Notes: a model not told the origin generated them from the sequence alone. Positions 42,546 to 52,686 are shown, counted from the stretch's first letter. The stretch is 64,000 bases of DNA from Pantoea conspicua (GCF_002095315.1 NZ_MLFN01000002.1:106946-170945); one strand, 5' to 3'. Program-made: numbers and translations.

Positions 42546-42926
42546 ATGGAATATGAATTTTTACGCGATGTGACCGGCCAGATTAAGGTGCGCATGTCGA
42601 TGGATCACGAAGCGGTCGGTCACTGGTTCAATGAAGAGGTCAGAGACGATCCTGGCCTGCTGGATGAAGTCGAGGCCGCCATCGAAGATGTGAAAGGCAG
42701 CGTGCGGCAATGGCAGCGTGTCGGCAGCGAGTACACCATCCTGCTGGATGAGGAAGAGGTGATGATCCGCGCCAACCTGCTGGCACTGGAAGATGACGGC
42801 ATGGAAGAGGGGATGAACTACTACGACGAAGAGAGCCTCTCATTCTGCGGCATTGAAGATTTCCTGCTGGTGATCGCCGCCTATCGCCAGTTCGTGAATC
42901 AGTACGGTAATAAAAGCCGGGCATAA
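42546..42926 (+). CDS. yacL: YacL family protein (UPF0231)
   Basis: This is a 126-residue acidic protein conserved next to acnB in enterics, of unknown function. It matches E. coli YacL throughout: [45 protein letters not shown] and a C-terminal helix. It is a little longer than the 120-residue E. coli form. No catalytic motif, membrane segment or signal peptide is visible. It has its own AGAGAGGAA ribosome-binding site after the acnB terminator and is not in an obvious operon. Confidence 0.93.
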   Translation: MEYEFLRDVTGQIKVRMSMDHEAVGHWFNEEVRDDPGLLDEVEAAIEDVKGSVRQWQRVGSEYTILLDEEEVMIRANLLALEDDGMEEGMNYYDEESLSFCGIEDFLLVIAAYRQFVNQYGNKSRA

Positions 42927-43130
42927 CTTTTCGGCCTGTTAACCCCGCTCCCTTTAAGTGCACCTGCTTATTTTCGCCGGGTGCGCTTCATGCTGATTCG
43001 GTTTTCATTACCCCCATTCCTGTCTCTCTGTCTCTTCTTACCCGCTCTGTTGAGGATCGCCGGGTCTGGCTCCAGGTTGTAACCTGCATGACCAGATGAG
43101 CGAAATTAATCAGTTTGATTATTATTTATC

Positions 43131-43146
43131 TGCGACCGACCTCACA
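43131..43146 (+). promoter_or_regulatory. Candidate CRP site upstream of kdgT
   Basis: TGCGA-CCGACC-TCACA differs from the CRP core TGTGA-N6-TCACA at one base. It lies 61-76 bases before the kdgT start, upstream of an AT-rich probable promoter. Catabolite control of this sugar-acid operon would be expected, but the site is not proven. Confidence 0.5.
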
Positions 43147-43206
43147 TTTGTTTTTATTTGATCTATTACAATCATTTTGACTATTTAAAATCATTCTGGG
43201 TGTAAT

Positions 43207-44163
43207 ATGAAACTAAAGGCGGCAATAGAAAAAGTCCCGGGAGGGATGATGGTCATCCCGCTGGTTATCGGTGCGTTGATAAACACCTTTTATCCTGCAG
43301 CGCTGAATATTGGCGGTTTCACGACTGCATTGTTTAAAAATGGCGCAGCGACATTGATTGGCGCATTTTTGTTGTGCATGGGTGCAGGCATCAGTTTTAA
43401 AGCTGCGCCTCATGCGCTGTTACAGGGTGGAACCATAACGCTGACTAAATTGCTGGTTGCGGTTGCACTGGGTCTGGGGGTCGAACATCTGTTCGGGGCT
43501 GAGGGCATTTTTGGCCTGACCGGCGTCGCCATTATTGCAGCAATGAGTAACTCTAACGGAGGCTTGTATGCTGCGCTGGTAGGCCAGTTTGGCAATGAGC
43601 GGGATGTCGGTGCTATCTCCGTATTATCGCTGAACGATGGACCCTTCTTTACTCTGATCGCATTGGGGGCGGCCGGTATGGCCAATATTCCGCTGATGGC
43701 TCTGGTCGCCGTGCTGGTGCCATTACTGGTCGGTATGCTACTCGGAAACCTTGATCAGAATATGCGTGAATTTCTCACTAAAGGCGGCCCGCTTTTGATC
43801 CCTTTCTTCGCTTTTGCCTTAGGGGCTGGCATCAATCTGGAAATGCTTCTTCAGGGCGGACTGGCTGGCATTCTTTTAGGGTTCATCACGACCTTTGTGG
43901 GCGGATTTTTTAATATTCGGGCCGATCGCCTGGTGGGTGGCTCTGGCATTGCGGGTGCAGCAGCCTCCAGCACAGCGGGTAATGCCGTGGCGACACCGCT
44001 GGCCATAGCCCAGGCTGATCCTTCGATGGCAGCGGTTGCAGCGGCGGCAGCCCCCCTGATTGCGGCTTCGGTTATCACCACGGCGATCCTGACCCCTGTC
44101 CTCAGTTCATGGGTCGCCAGACGCATCTCTGCGAAAGCGGCCAGAGAGGAGAATGCTGCATGA
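43207..44163 (+). CDS. kdgT: KdgT-family sugar-acid permease
   Basis: This is a 318-residue polytopic membrane protein of the 2-keto-3-deoxygluconate permease family, with about ten hydrophobic helices. Typical stretches are IEKVPGGMMVIPLVIGALIN at the N terminus, MSNSNGGLYAALVGQFG and AAASSTAGNAVATPLA. E. coli KdgT imports 2-keto-3-deoxygluconate from pectin breakdown. Here the gene overlaps dtnK as ATGA and is followed by pdxA2 and a DeoR regulator, so the physiological substrate is more likely threonate or a related acid. The same kdgT-dtnK-pdxA2 arrangement is known from Salmonella. Confidence 0.9.
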   Translation: MKLKAAIEKVPGGMMVIPLVIGALINTFYPAALNIGGFTTALFKNGAATLIGAFLLCMGAGISFKAAPHALLQGGTITLTKLLVAVALGLGVEHLFGAEGIFGLTGVAIIAAMSNSNGGLYAALVGQFGNERDVGAISVLSLNDGPFFTLIALGAAGMANIPLMALVAVLVPLLVGMLLGNLDQNMREFLTKGGPLLIPFFAFALGAGINLEMLLQGGLAGILLGFITTFVGGFFNIRADRLVGGSGIAGAAASSTAGNAVATPLAIAQADPSMAAVAAAAAPLIAASVITTAILTPVLSSWVARRISAKAAREENAA

Positions 44164-45431
44164 AAATGGTCGTCATTGCCGATGATTTTACTGGCGCAAA
44201 TGATACCGGGGTGCAACTGGCTAAAAAAGGCGCACGGATCGATGTGCTGCTTAGCGACCAGCACAAACCTGCGCGGGGTTGTGATGTGCTGGTCATCAAC
44301 ACAGAGAGCCGGGCATTGACACCTGATGATGCCCGGCAAAAGGTGTTGACCGCATTACATCCTTTTTGCGGCAACGCTGATCAGCCTGTTGTGTATAAAA
44401 AAATTGACTCAACGTTTCGTGGCAACGTCGGCGCAGAGATCGAGGCTGCGATGCAGGCCAGTGGTGCGCAGCTTGCCCTTGTGGCGGCGGCTATTCCGGC
44501 TGCGGGACGAACAACGTTTCAGGGACAATGCCGGGTCTTCGATGTACCGCTGGCTGAAACGGAATATGCCAGCGATCCGAAAACGCCGATCCTCTCTTCA
44601 CATATCCGGACGCTTATTGAGGCGCAGACCCGGATACCTGTTTATGAATTGGATTTGGCGGTTGTGCGCAGTGGCAAACTTGTCGAAAGGCTGGCGGCGC
44701 TGGGTCATCAGGAACGCGGTATCGTCGTTATTGATGCAGTGCAGGAAAGTGACCTGGCTTTGTTAGCTCAGTCTCTTCCCCACCTCACTACATCATTACT
44801 GCTAGTCGGTGCCGCAGGGTTTGCTAATGCGTTGCCCGCTGAAAGTTACCTTAGCGACAGGCAGCGGCTGCCTGTCCTGGTGGTTGCCGGCTCAATGAGC
44901 GAAGTGACCCGGCAACAGATTACTTTTGCACAACAGGAAGATCTGCTGGGTATTGTGGATATCGACGTCGAAGTCATGTTGCTGGAAGACGCCACTCACG
45001 CTTGCCAGCTGATTGCCGGACGCGCTATCGCCATGCTGAAAACCCGCCGTCACTGCGCATTGCGTACCTGCCGTGATAGTGATGAACGACGCCGTATTGA
45101 GCAACTTTGCGAGACGATGCAGCTCAGCCGCCAGCAACTGGGGGATCGTATCAGCCAGGCGCTGGGCGAAATAACGCTGCGTATTATCACGCATACGCAG
45201 ATTGGCGGTCTGTTTCTGACGGGCGGCGATATCGCTATTGCTGTCGCCCGCGCATTGGGGGCTGAAGGCTATCGTATCAATGCGGAAGTGGCTCCCTGCA
45301 TACCCTGCGGCACCTTTATTAATAGTGAAATTGACGACTTGCCGGTAATCACCAAAGCGGGCGGTTTTGGCTGTCAAACCACGCTGCGTGATGCACTTTA
45401 TTTTATCGAGGAGATGTACAGTGGGAAGTAA
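44160..45431 (+). CDS. dtnK: Four-carbon acid-sugar kinase (DUF1537), probable D-threonate kinase
   Basis: This is a 423-residue kinase of the DUF1537 family, which phosphorylates C4 acid sugars such as D-threonate or erythronate at C4. I chose the ATG at 44160, overlapping the kdgT stop. The N-terminal domain has VVIADDFTGANDTGVQLAKK and KKIDSTFRGNVGAEIEA (substrate and catalytic region). The C-terminal nucleotide-binding domain has VVAGSMSEVTRQQ, LFLTGGDIAIAVARALG and TKAGGFG. The product would be the substrate of PdxA2, whose gene overlaps by eleven bases. D-threonate rather than L-threonate or erythronate is inferred from the Salmonella homologue. Confidence 0.88.
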   Translation: MKMVVIADDFTGANDTGVQLAKKGARIDVLLSDQHKPARGCDVLVINTESRALTPDDARQKVLTALHPFCGNADQPVVYKKIDSTFRGNVGAEIEAAMQASGAQLALVAAAIPAAGRTTFQGQCRVFDVPLAETEYASDPKTPILSSHIRTLIEAQTRIPVYELDLAVVRSGKLVERLAALGHQERGIVVIDAVQESDLALLAQSLPHLTTSLLLVGAAGFANALPAESYLSDRQRLPVLVVAGSMSEVTRQQITFAQQEDLLGIVDIDVEVMLLEDATHACQLIAGRAIAMLKTRRHCALRTCRDSDERRRIEQLCETMQLSRQQLGDRISQALGEITLRIITHTQIGGLFLTGGDIAIAVARALGAEGYRINAEVAPCIPCGTFINSEIDDLPVITKAGGFGCQTTLRDALYFIEEMYSGK

Positions 45432-46403
45432 AATCGTTGCAGTCACCATGGGCGATCCGGCAGGGATCGGTCCTGAAATTATCCTTAAGTCCCTGGCCGG
45501 TGGCGAGCTGTCTGGCGCGAAGGTCGTGGTGATTGGTTGTCTGCTCACGCTAAAGCGCATCCAGGCTTTAGCGATTACACCTCCCTCAGAACTACACCTG
45601 ATTAACAGGGTTTCGGAGGCACGCTTTATGCCAGGGGTAATCAATGTTATTGATGAGCCGTTAAAAGATCCCGCATCGCTAGCACCAGGGAAAGTGCAGG
45701 CTCAGGCTGGGGATCTGGCATACCGTTGCGTAAAGCGTGCAGCCGAACTTGCGCTGGCGGGCGAAGTACAAGCCATTGCCACCGCTCCGTTGAATAAAGA
45801 GGCGCTGCATGCGGCGGGCCATCTTTATCCGGGTCACACAGAGTTACTGGCAAAACTGACTAACAGTCGTGATTACGCATGGTGCTCTATACCGATAAGC
45901 TGAAAGTCATTCACGTCACCACCCATATTGCGCTGCGGAAATTCCTCGATACCCTGAACCAGTCACGCATCGGGACGGTGATCGGGATGGCGGATACCTT
46001 CCTGCGTCGGGTCGGCTATACTCAGCCGCGCATTGCGGTGGCGGGCGTTAATCCGCACGCCGGTGAAAACGGGCTGTTTGGCGATGAAGAGATCACCACG
46101 GTCGCGCCGGCCATTGCGGCGATGAAGGCGCAGGGCATTGCGGTATCGGGCCCCTGTCCACCGGATACGGTATTCCTTCAGTGTCAGGAAGGGCAGTACG
46201 ATATGGTGGTGGCGATGTACCACGATCAGGGACATATTCCGCTTAAACTGCTGGGATTCTACGACGGGGTTAATATCACCGCGGGCCTGCCGTTTATCCG
46301 CACCTCGGCGGACCACGGCACCGCGTTTGATATCGCCTGGACAGGTAAAGCGAAGTCTGAGAGCATGACAATCTCTATCAAACTCGCGATGCAGCTCGCA
46401 TAG
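45421..46403 (+). pseudogene. pdxA2: D-threonate 4-phosphate dehydrogenase, broken by a frameshift
   Basis: PdxA2 oxidatively decarboxylates threonate 4-phosphate to dihydroxyacetone phosphate. Translation begins at GTG 45421 (VGSKIVAVTMGDPAGIGPE) after a good GAGGAG site and runs in frame to A153 at 45877. The sequence TACGCATGG then lacks one base relative to the expected Y-A-M codons (TAC GCA ATG). The upstream frame ends at 45903 and the remainder (MVLYTDKLKVIHV ... YHDQGHIPLKLLGFYDG ... MTISIKLAMQLA) continues in the frame from 45879 to 46403. Joined, the product would be about 327 residues with its metal-binding histidines. As written the enzyme is split and the pathway after DtnK would be blocked, unless this is a sequencing error. 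Confidence 0.88.
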
Positions 46404-46409
46404 GGAAAT

Positions 46410-47171
46410 ATGAAGGGACAGAGCCGTCTTGACCAGATTATGGATTACCTGAAAAGCCATAATCTGGTGACTGTTGAGCAGCTGGTCAGTGCCATCTCCG
46501 CCTCACCGGCCACCATTCGACGTGATTTAATTAAGCTGGATAAAGAAGGGGTAATCAGCCGCAGTCATGGTGACGTCACCCTCAACCGCTTTATTCCCAC
46601 GCAACCGACTACGCTGGAGAAAATGCAGCGTAATCTGGCCGAAAAGCAGGCGATTGCCACCTGTGCTGCCCGTTTTGTTCAGGCGGGCGATTCGGTGGTG
46701 CTGGATGCCGGTACTACCATGCTGGAGCTGGCACGGCAACTGACTCATCTGCCGCTGCGGGTGATCACCGCCGATCTGCACATTGCGCTGTTTTTGTCGG
46801 AATTCAGGCAGATCGAGGTGACGATTATCGGTGGCCGCATTGATGATTCCAGCCAGTCCTGTATTGGCGAACATGGTCGTCGGCTATTGCGCAGCATCAA
46901 TCCGGATATCGCCTTTGTCAGCTGTAATTCGTGGAGCCTGGAGCGCGGTATTACCACGCCGACGGAGGAAAAAGCCGGACTGAAACACGATCTGCTGGCC
47001 AATGCTTCCCGTCGCATATTGCTGGCAGACAGCAGCAAATATGGTTCCTGGTCGCTGTTTTGCGCCGCGCCGCTGGAAAGCCTGACCGATGTGGTGACCG
47101 ACGAACGACTGGAAGAGGTTGTGCGGCAGGGACTGCGTGAGCGGGGGATTAGCCTGTTGCTGACGGCATAA
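46410..47171 (+). CDS. DeoR-family transcriptional regulator of the threonate operon
   Basis: This is a 253-residue DeoR/GlpR-type repressor. The N-terminal winged helix is [14 protein letters not shown] followed by [20 protein letters not shown] (about residues 21-40) and [11 protein letters not shown]. The C-terminal sugar-phosphate sensor domain has the family motif [13 protein letters not shown] and ends near LLADSSKYG. It starts six bases after pdxA2, so it is the last gene of the kdgT operon and probably a self-contained local regulator responding to a phosphorylated intermediate. Target sites were not identified. Confidence 0.88.
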   Translation: MKGQSRLDQIMDYLKSHNLVTVEQLVSAISASPATIRRDLIKLDKEGVISRSHGDVTLNRFIPTQPTTLEKMQRNLAEKQAIATCAARFVQAGDSVVLDAGTTMLELARQLTHLPLRVITADLHIALFLSEFRQIEVTIIGGRIDDSSQSCIGEHGRRLLRSINPDIAFVSCNSWSLERGITTPTEEKAGLKHDLLANASRRILLADSSKYGSWSLFCAAPLESLTDVVTDERLEEVVRQGLRERGISLLLTA

Positions 47172-47210
47172 CCGTCGCAAAGTGGGATCAATGAGGCAGG
47201 GCGGCCAGCA

Positions 47211-47237
47211 GCGGCGCGTGTCGGAACAGCGCGCCGC
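47211..47237. terminator. Hairpin between the DeoR regulator and speD
   Basis: GCGGCGCG / CGCGCCGC is an 8-base-pair GC-rich stem with an 11-base loop in the 75-base gap between convergent genes. No T tract follows; terminator function is probable only by position. Confidence 0.4.
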
Positions 47238-47246
47238 CCGGCATGA

Positions 47247-48056
47247 TTACAGCGTCTTCAGTCCCACTGAGGGGATATTTCTGCCGTAATAAATTTCACG
47301 CATCTCTTTCCACAGCAGGTCGGTGATTCGCTTGTGTTCCTGCGGGCTGAGATCTTCAGGCTGGGTGTTGAACAGGTAGTGCTTAAGATCGAATTCTTTC
47401 AGCAACATCTTGGTATGGAAGATGTTTTCCTGATAAACGTTCACATCCACCATGTCATACATCGCTTTCATATCATCTGACATGAAGTTCTGGATCGAAT
47501 TAATTTCATGATCGATAAAGTGCTTCATCCCTTTCACGTCACGGGTAAACCCGCGTACCCGGTAATCGACCGTCACAATGTCAGATTCCAGCTGGTGAAT
47601 CAGGTAATTCAGCGCTTTCAGCGGTGAAATCACGCCGCAGGTAGAGACTTCGATATCGGCGCGGAAGGTACAAAGTCCGCCTTCCGGATGACTTTCCGGA
47701 TAGGTGTGTACGCAGATATGGCTCTTATCCAGATGGGCCACCACCGAATTCGGCAACGGGCCAGGGTGTTCCGAGTTATCGATATCTTTCGGATCGATCG
47801 GTTCTTCGCTGACCAGAATAGTGACGCTGGCGCCCTGCGGCTCATAATCCTGGCGCGCAATGTTCAGCACGTTGGCACCAATGATCGAGCAGGTCTCGGT
47901 CAGAATTTCGGTCAGACGGTTAGCGTTATATTGCTCATCAATGTAGGCAATATAACCATCGCGTTCAGCTTCAGTATTCGCATAGCAAATATCGTAAATA
48001 CAAAAACTCAGGCTCTTAGTCAGGTTGTTGAAGCCATGTAGTTTTAGCTTTTGCAA
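47247..48056 (-). CDS. speD: S-adenosylmethionine decarboxylase proenzyme
   Basis: SpeD supplies decarboxylated SAM for spermidine synthesis. It is a pyruvoyl enzyme made by self-cleavage at K111-S112 in [15 protein letters not shown]. The protein has 269 residues against 264 in E. coli, with a few extra residues at the C terminus (PSVGLKTL). Conserved blocks include [37 protein letters not shown] and [14 protein letters not shown]. It lies 28 bases downstream of speE in the usual speE-speD operon. Confidence 0.98.
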   Translation of the reverse strand: MQKLKLHGFNNLTKSLSFCIYDICYANTEAERDGYIAYIDEQYNANRLTEILTETCSIIGANVLNIARQDYEPQGASVTILVSEEPIDPKDIDNSEHPGPLPNSVVAHLDKSHICVHTYPESHPEGGLCTFRADIEVSTCGVISPLKALNYLIHQLESDIVTVDYRVRGFTRDVKGMKHFIDHEINSIQNFMSDDMKAMYDMVDVNVYQENIFHTKMLLKEFDLKHYLFNTQPEDLSPQEHKRITDLLWKEMREIYYGRNIPSVGLKTL

Positions 48057-48084
48057 TTTTATTCACCCCCTTAGAAATGTGCCA

Positions 48085-48948
48085 TCAGCGCGTGGCAGAT
48101 AACGCATTCAACAGATATTGCGGCAGGGCAAAACTGCCGGTATGGATTGCCGGTGTGTAGTAACGGCAGGTCAGGCCAGCGGCCTCAAAACGCGCCTGCA
48201 GGGTAGCGCTATCGAGCTGGCGCAGCGCCGGGTTGTCACTCGCCCAGGCAAAGGTCATGATGCCGCCATAGTAGGTTGGAATCGCCGCCTGATAGAAGCT
48301 GACATCGGCAAAATAGTGACCCAGTTTGCGATGGCTGTTGACCGCTTCGTCCTGTTGCAGGAAGCAGACACCATTCTGCGCCACAAAGATGCCATTTTCA
48401 TTAAGGGCCGCTTTGCAGCCGGCATAAAATTCTGAGGTAAACAGACTTTCACCGGGACCGATGGGGTCGGTGCAGTCAGAGATGATGACATCAAATTTTT
48501 CGGTGGTCTGATTGACGAAGTTAACGCCGTCGTCGATCACCAGGGTAAAGCGCGGATCGTCATAGGCACCGGCGCTGTGGTTCGGCAGGTACTGGCGACA
48601 GAAGGTGACTACACCTGCATCAATCTCCACCATAGTGATCTTTTCGATCTGTGGATGACGCGACACTTCACGCAGCATAGCGCCATCACCACCGCCAATG
48701 ATCAGCACGCTTTTCGCCGCACCGTGCGCCAGCAGAGGAACGTGGGTCATCATTTCATGATAGATAAATTCGTCGCGCTCGGTGGTCTGTACCACGCCGT
48801 CCAGCGCCATGACGCGACCCATCGCGGCATTTTCGAAAATGATTAAATCCTGATGCGCAGTTTTCTCACGATAGAGCTGTTTATCGATGGTGAAATACTG
48901 ACCAAAACCGGCATGAAGGGTTTCATACCACATTTCATTTTGGGCCAT
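48085..48948 (-). CDS. speE: Spermidine synthase
   Basis: SpeE transfers an aminopropyl group from decarboxylated SAM to putrescine. The start at 48948 ([19 protein letters not shown]) gives 287 residues, one fewer than E. coli; the longer open frame upstream is not coding. The Rossmann SAM site is [15 protein letters not shown] (residues 81-95), the catalytic Asp is in [13 protein letters not shown], and [15 protein letters not shown] follows. It is first in an operon with speD. Confidence 0.98.
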   Translation of the reverse strand: MAQNEMWYETLHAGFGQYFTIDKQLYREKTAHQDLIIFENAAMGRVMALDGVVQTTERDEFIYHEMMTHVPLLAHGAAKSVLIIGGGDGAMLREVSRHPQIEKITMVEIDAGVVTFCRQYLPNHSAGAYDDPRFTLVIDDGVNFVNQTTEKFDVIISDCTDPIGPGESLFTSEFYAGCKAALNENGIFVAQNGVCFLQQDEAVNSHRKLGHYFADVSFYQAAIPTYYGGIMTFAWASDNPALRQLDSATLQARFEAAGLTCRYYTPAIHTGSFALPQYLLNALSATR

Positions 48949-49053
48949 GGTGGGGCTCTCCTCTGATGACATCGCCATGAAAATGGGCGGCACATGATAG
49001 CTAACTCTGACCGTGGTTGCACGGTCAAATGTCCAGCAGAAGAGAGAGGGGGA

Positions 49054-49401
49054 TTAGCGGACGTAAGCCAGCAGGCTCAGCGAATCGCGCGCCAGCGACT
49101 TACATTTTTTATCGTTGGTGATGGCGATGCCGCTCAGGTCACGATAGCTCTCTTCGCCCAGCGCTTTCATGTTGTAATTGCTGTAGTTGCTTAAATCCCA
49201 GCGGTTCTGCTGAGCAAAAAACACCAGTGCCTTACGGATCTGCGCATCCGGCAGATCCTGATAGCCGCAATCATTCTTCAGATAGACGAACACCGCCGTC
49301 AGATCGGCCAGATCTTCTGCTTCGGATTCGCTCAGAGCAAAACTGGTGGAGGAGAAGCCAAGGAGTCCCGTCAGCAGCAGGATCTTAAAGCTTTGCTTCA
49401 T
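49054..49401 (-). CDS. yacC: Periplasmic protein YacC
   Basis: YacC is a small exported protein of unknown function, conserved beside speE in enterics and distantly similar to PulS/OutS pilotins. I chose the ATG at 49401 (MKQSFKILLL), preceded by GAAGAGA, which gives 115 residues as in E. coli. A signal peptide (about residues 1-22, ending near SSTSFA) lacks a lipobox cysteine, so the mature protein should be soluble in the periplasm. LSESEAEDLADLTAVFVYL and DSYRDLSGI-like ESYRDLSGI are conserved. Two cysteines could form a disulfide. Confidence 0.93.
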   Translation of the reverse strand: MKQSFKILLLTGLLGFSSTSFALSESEAEDLADLTAVFVYLKNDCGYQDLPDAQIRKALVFFAQQNRWDLSNYSNYNMKALGEESYRDLSGIAITNDKKCKSLARDSLSLLAYVR

Positions 49402-49520
49402 AATCGTTCTCTTCAATGGATATTGTTAATGACGTTAGCACAGTTGCTATCAGGTTTTCGATTAATTTGCCGCACCGTGCGGCTCTCCGCCTTTTTTCGG
49501 CTGATTCCGGAGGGTAATGC

Positions 49521-49551
49521 TTGACCTTCCCATAAGGTCAGGGTTTAGGCT
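49521..49551 (+). promoter_or_regulatory. CueR-type promoter of cueO
   Basis: TTGACC (minus 35) and TAGGCT (minus 10) are separated by an overlong 19-base spacer, the hallmark of MerR-family activated promoters. A perfect dyad TGACCTT-CCCAT-AAGGTCA overlaps the minus 35 and spacer. The layout mirrors the E. coli CueR promoter of copA (TTGACC-19-TAACCT). Copper-dependent activation by CueR is therefore very likely; cueR itself is not in this window. Confidence 0.88.
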
Positions 49552-49581
49552 GTCTGCTCTCATGCAACAAGGATGATTACC

Positions 49582-51168
49582 ATGCAACGTCGCCAATTCC
49601 TGAAACTCTCGGCTGCCCTGAGTGCGGCCGGGGCGCTACCGCTCTGGAGCCGCTCGCTGATGGCCGCCAGCCGGCCGCTGTTACCGATTCCGTCACTGCT
49701 GATGCCGGATGCCAGAGGCCAGTACACCCTGACCGCCATGCAGGGCACCACGGAGTGGAACGGTAAGGCAGTGCCCACCTGGGGCTATAACGGCAACTTA
49801 CTCGGCCCCGCTATCAGGCTGCAAAGTGGCAAGCCCGCCACGGTGAACATTCATAACCGGCTCAGCGAGGCGACCACACTGCACTGGCATGGGCTGGAAA
49901 TCCCGGGCGCCGTCGATGGTGGCCCGCAGGCCAGCATCGCGCCTGGCGGCTCGCGGCAGGTCTCTTTCACCCCCGATCAACCGGCCGCGACCTGCTGGTA
50001 TCATCCGCATCTGCATGGGAAAACCGGGCATCAGGTGGCGCAGGGACTGGCCGGGCTGATCCTGCTGGAAGATGACGAGATGGGTAAATTGCGGCTGCCG
50101 ACCCAATGGGGCGTGGATGACGTGCCGCTGATCTTTCAGGATAAACAGCTGACCAAAGATGGCAGCCAGATTGATTACCAGCTGGATGTGATGCGCGCGG
50201 CGGTTGGCTGGTTTGGCGACATGATGCTGACCAATGGCGTGCAGTACCCGCAACATGCGGTGCCGCGCGGCTGGCTGCGGGTGCGGTTGCTGAATGGCTG
50301 CAATGCCCGTTCGCTGCATGTTGCCGCCAGTGACCAGCGACCGCTCTATGTCATCGCCAGCGACGGCGGACTGCTGGCCGAGCCGGTGAAGCTGGCGTCA
50401 TTGCCGATGCTGCCAGGCGAACGTTTTGAAGTGATGATCGATACCTCGGATGGCAAAGCCTTTGATCTGGTGACGCTGCCGGTCGGGCAGATGGGCATGA
50501 CACTGGCACCGTTCGACCAGCCGCTGCCGCTGGTGCAGATTTTGCCGCTGCGGGTGATGGCCAGCGCCACGCTGCCGGATCAGCTGGCAACACTGCCGCC
50601 AGTGCCGAAAACCGATGGGCTGAACACGCGCTGGCTGCAGCTGATGATGGATCCACAACTGGATCAGCTGGGGATGCAGGCGCTGATGCAGCGCTACGGT
50701 GACAAGGCGATGGGCAAGGGCGGCCACCACGGCATGTCAATGACGCACGATAAACCGGCTACCGATCACGACCAGCCGATGGATCACAGTATGCACGGCA
50801 TGGCGCAACCGGCCGGCTATGATTTCCGTAACGGCAATAAGATCAACGGTCAGGCGTTTAATATGACGAAACCGTCCTTTGCGGTGAAGCTGGGCGAGTT
50901 CGAGAAATGGACCATTTCCGGCGAGGGTGACGCGATGCTGCATCCGTTCCACATTCACGGCACCCAGTTCCGTATTCTGTCAGAGAACGGCAAGCCACCG
51001 GCACCGCATCGTCAGGGCTGGAAAGATATGGTGAACGTCGACGGCTGGCGCAGCGAAGTACTGGTTCGCTTTAATTACGTCGCCACCGCCGAACACGCTT
51101 ACATGGCCCACTGTCATCTGCTGGAGCACGAGGATACCGGCATGATGCTCGGGTTCACCGTCAGCTGA
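49582..51168 (+). CDS. cueO: Periplasmic multicopper oxidase CueO
   Basis: CueO oxidises toxic Cu(I) to Cu(II) in the periplasm. I chose the ATG at 49582 ([12 protein letters not shown]), which places the twin-arginine signal at residues 3-4 and gives 528 residues. Copper motifs are all present: HWHG (101-104), HPHLHG, HPFHIHG and the C-terminal [14 protein letters not shown] Met/His-rich insert ([10 protein letters not shown] ... [10 protein letters not shown]) corresponds to the Cu(I)-binding flap of E. coli CueO. A CueR-type promoter lies directly upstream. Its stop is two bases from the convergent PLP enzyme gene. Confidence 0.98.
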   Translation: MQRRQFLKLSAALSAAGALPLWSRSLMAASRPLLPIPSLLMPDARGQYTLTAMQGTTEWNGKAVPTWGYNGNLLGPAIRLQSGKPATVNIHNRLSEATTLHWHGLEIPGAVDGGPQASIAPGGSRQVSFTPDQPAATCWYHPHLHGKTGHQVAQGLAGLILLEDDEMGKLRLPTQWGVDDVPLIFQDKQLTKDGSQIDYQLDVMRAAVGWFGDMMLTNGVQYPQHAVPRGWLRVRLLNGCNARSLHVAASDQRPLYVIASDGGLLAEPVKLASLPMLPGERFEVMIDTSDGKAFDLVTLPVGQMGMTLAPFDQPLPLVQILPLRVMASATLPDQLATLPPVPKTDGLNTRWLQLMMDPQLDQLGMQALMQRYGDKAMGKGGHHGMSMTHDKPATDHDQPMDHSMHGMAQPAGYDFRNGNKINGQAFNMTKPSFAVKLGEFEKWTISGEGDAMLHPFHIHGTQFRILSENGKPPAPHRQGWKDMVNVDGWRSEVLVRFNYVATAEHAYMAHCHLLEHEDTGMMLGFTVS

Positions 51169-51170
51169 AA

Positions 51171-52451
51171 TCAGGCCTGATCCAGCGCCAGCCGGATATC
51201 TTCAATCAGGTCGCCTGCATTCTCAATGCCGATCGACAGGCGGACTGTGGCGTCAGTGATTCCGCTACGCTGGCGCACCGCCTGCGGCACGCCGGAGTGG
51301 GTGGTACTGCCGGGATGGCTGGCGAGCGACTCGGTGCCGCCGAGGCTGACCGCCTGCTTAAACAGCGCCAGCGCATTGAGGAAACGAAACGCGGCGGGCT
51401 GACCCCCGACAATATCAAATGAGAAGGTCGAACCGGCCCCGCTGCACTGCTCGCGGTAGGTTTTGCCTTCGGCACTCTCCGCATCCAGATAGGGCAGCCA
51501 GTGCAGCTTCGCCACTTTCGGATGATCGCGCAGGAAGGCAGCTACCGCCTCGGCATTGTGAAATGCCTTCTCCATGCGCAGCGACAGCGTTTCCAGCGAA
51601 CGGCTGAGCATCCAGCTGGAATGCGGATCGAGCTGGGTGCCGATAGCGCTGCGCAGCGCGCGGACCTGCGCCATTAACTTCTTACTGCCCATCGCCGCCC
51701 CGGCAATCAGGTCGGAATGACCGCCCACATATTTGGTCAGCGAGTAGAGCGACAGATCGGCACCCAGCGTCAGCGGCTGCTGAAACAGCGGGCCGAGCAG
51801 GGTGTTGTCGCAGGCGATAATCGGCCGTGAGCCCTGCTGCTGGTCAATCTCATCGGCGATACGTGCCATCAGACGGATGTTCACCAGGCTGTTGGTCGGA
51901 TTGGCTGGCGTCTCGATCAGGATAATCGCGATCCGACCCAGCGCCATCGCCTGCTGTGCCGCTTCACGAACCCGGTTCTCGTCATTACCGTCGCTAAAGC
52001 CGACCGCCTTAATGTCCAGATTGTGCATCGTCTTGCTGAGCAGGGTTTCGGTGCCGCCATACAGCGGCTGCGAATGCAGGATCACCTCACCCGGTCGGGC
52101 AAAGGTCAGCAGCGCCGTGGCGATCGCCGCCATGCCGGAAGAGAACAGCGAACAGCTCTCCGCCTGCTCATAGACCGCCAGCCGATCCTCAACGATTTCG
52201 CTGTTGGGATGGTTAAAGCGCGAATAGACCAGCCCGCCGGTTTTCCCTTCGGGCGGTTCACGCCGGCCTGATACGTAATCGAAGAAATCCCGTCCCTCTT
52301 CGGCACTGTCGAAAACAAAGGTTGAGGTCAGGAACACCGGTGGCTTGACCGCACCTTCAGAAAGACGGGGATCGTAGCCGTAATTGAGCATCTGGGTTTC
52401 AGGATGCAGCGGACGGTCGCCGATGTGGGTTTTCTTGCTTGATGACGTCAT
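51171..52451 (-). CDS. PLP-dependent enzyme of the Cys/Met metabolism family
   Basis: This is a 426-residue aspartate-aminotransferase-fold enzyme related to cystathionine gamma-synthase, cystathionine gamma-lyase and methionine gamma-lyase. Visible residues are [33 protein letters not shown], the PLP-contacting DNTLLGP and the Schiff-base lysine K240 in [14 protein letters not shown]. The C-terminal [18 protein letters not shown] is a family marker. The exact reaction cannot be decided; it could be a gamma-synthase or gamma-lyase. It occupies the place of gcd in E. coli, between cueO and hpt, and is divergent from hpt. Confidence 0.9.
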   Translation of the reverse strand: MTSSSKKTHIGDRPLHPETQMLNYGYDPRLSEGAVKPPVFLTSTFVFDSAEEGRDFFDYVSGRREPPEGKTGGLVYSRFNHPNSEIVEDRLAVYEQAESCSLFSSGMAAIATALLTFARPGEVILHSQPLYGGTETLLSKTMHNLDIKAVGFSDGNDENRVREAAQQAMALGRIAIILIETPANPTNSLVNIRLMARIADEIDQQQGSRPIIACDNTLLGPLFQQPLTLGADLSLYSLTKYVGGHSDLIAGAAMGSKKLMAQVRALRSAIGTQLDPHSSWMLSRSLETLSLRMEKAFHNAEAVAAFLRDHPKVAKLHWLPYLDAESAEGKTYREQCSGAGSTFSFDIVGGQPAAFRFLNALALFKQAVSLGGTESLASHPGSTTHSGVPQAVRQRSGITDATVRLSIGIENAGDLIEDIRLALDQA

Positions 52452-52686
52452 TGTGATCTCCGGCCTGCGGCACGAGTGGAGTAATGATATGTTGGATAAA
52501 GGCTACCATGCAGCGAATCATGCTGGTAAATGCCAGAAAGTTCTAAGGTAATACGCATTACAACTACCCCGCGCCGGGCGGCAATAATTTTCGCGACGGT
52601 ATCGTTTGCTTCGCGCCGATCGCAGCCGCCACGCGAATGACTATGATAGACTTCGTGGCTTTTCTGACGTAACCAGGCTGAAAGCA

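Noticed and set aside
45876..45903. Programmed ribosomal frameshift in pdxA2
   Set aside because: No slippery heptamer, stimulatory structure or internal Shine-Dalgarno is evident; a one-base deletion explains the data better.
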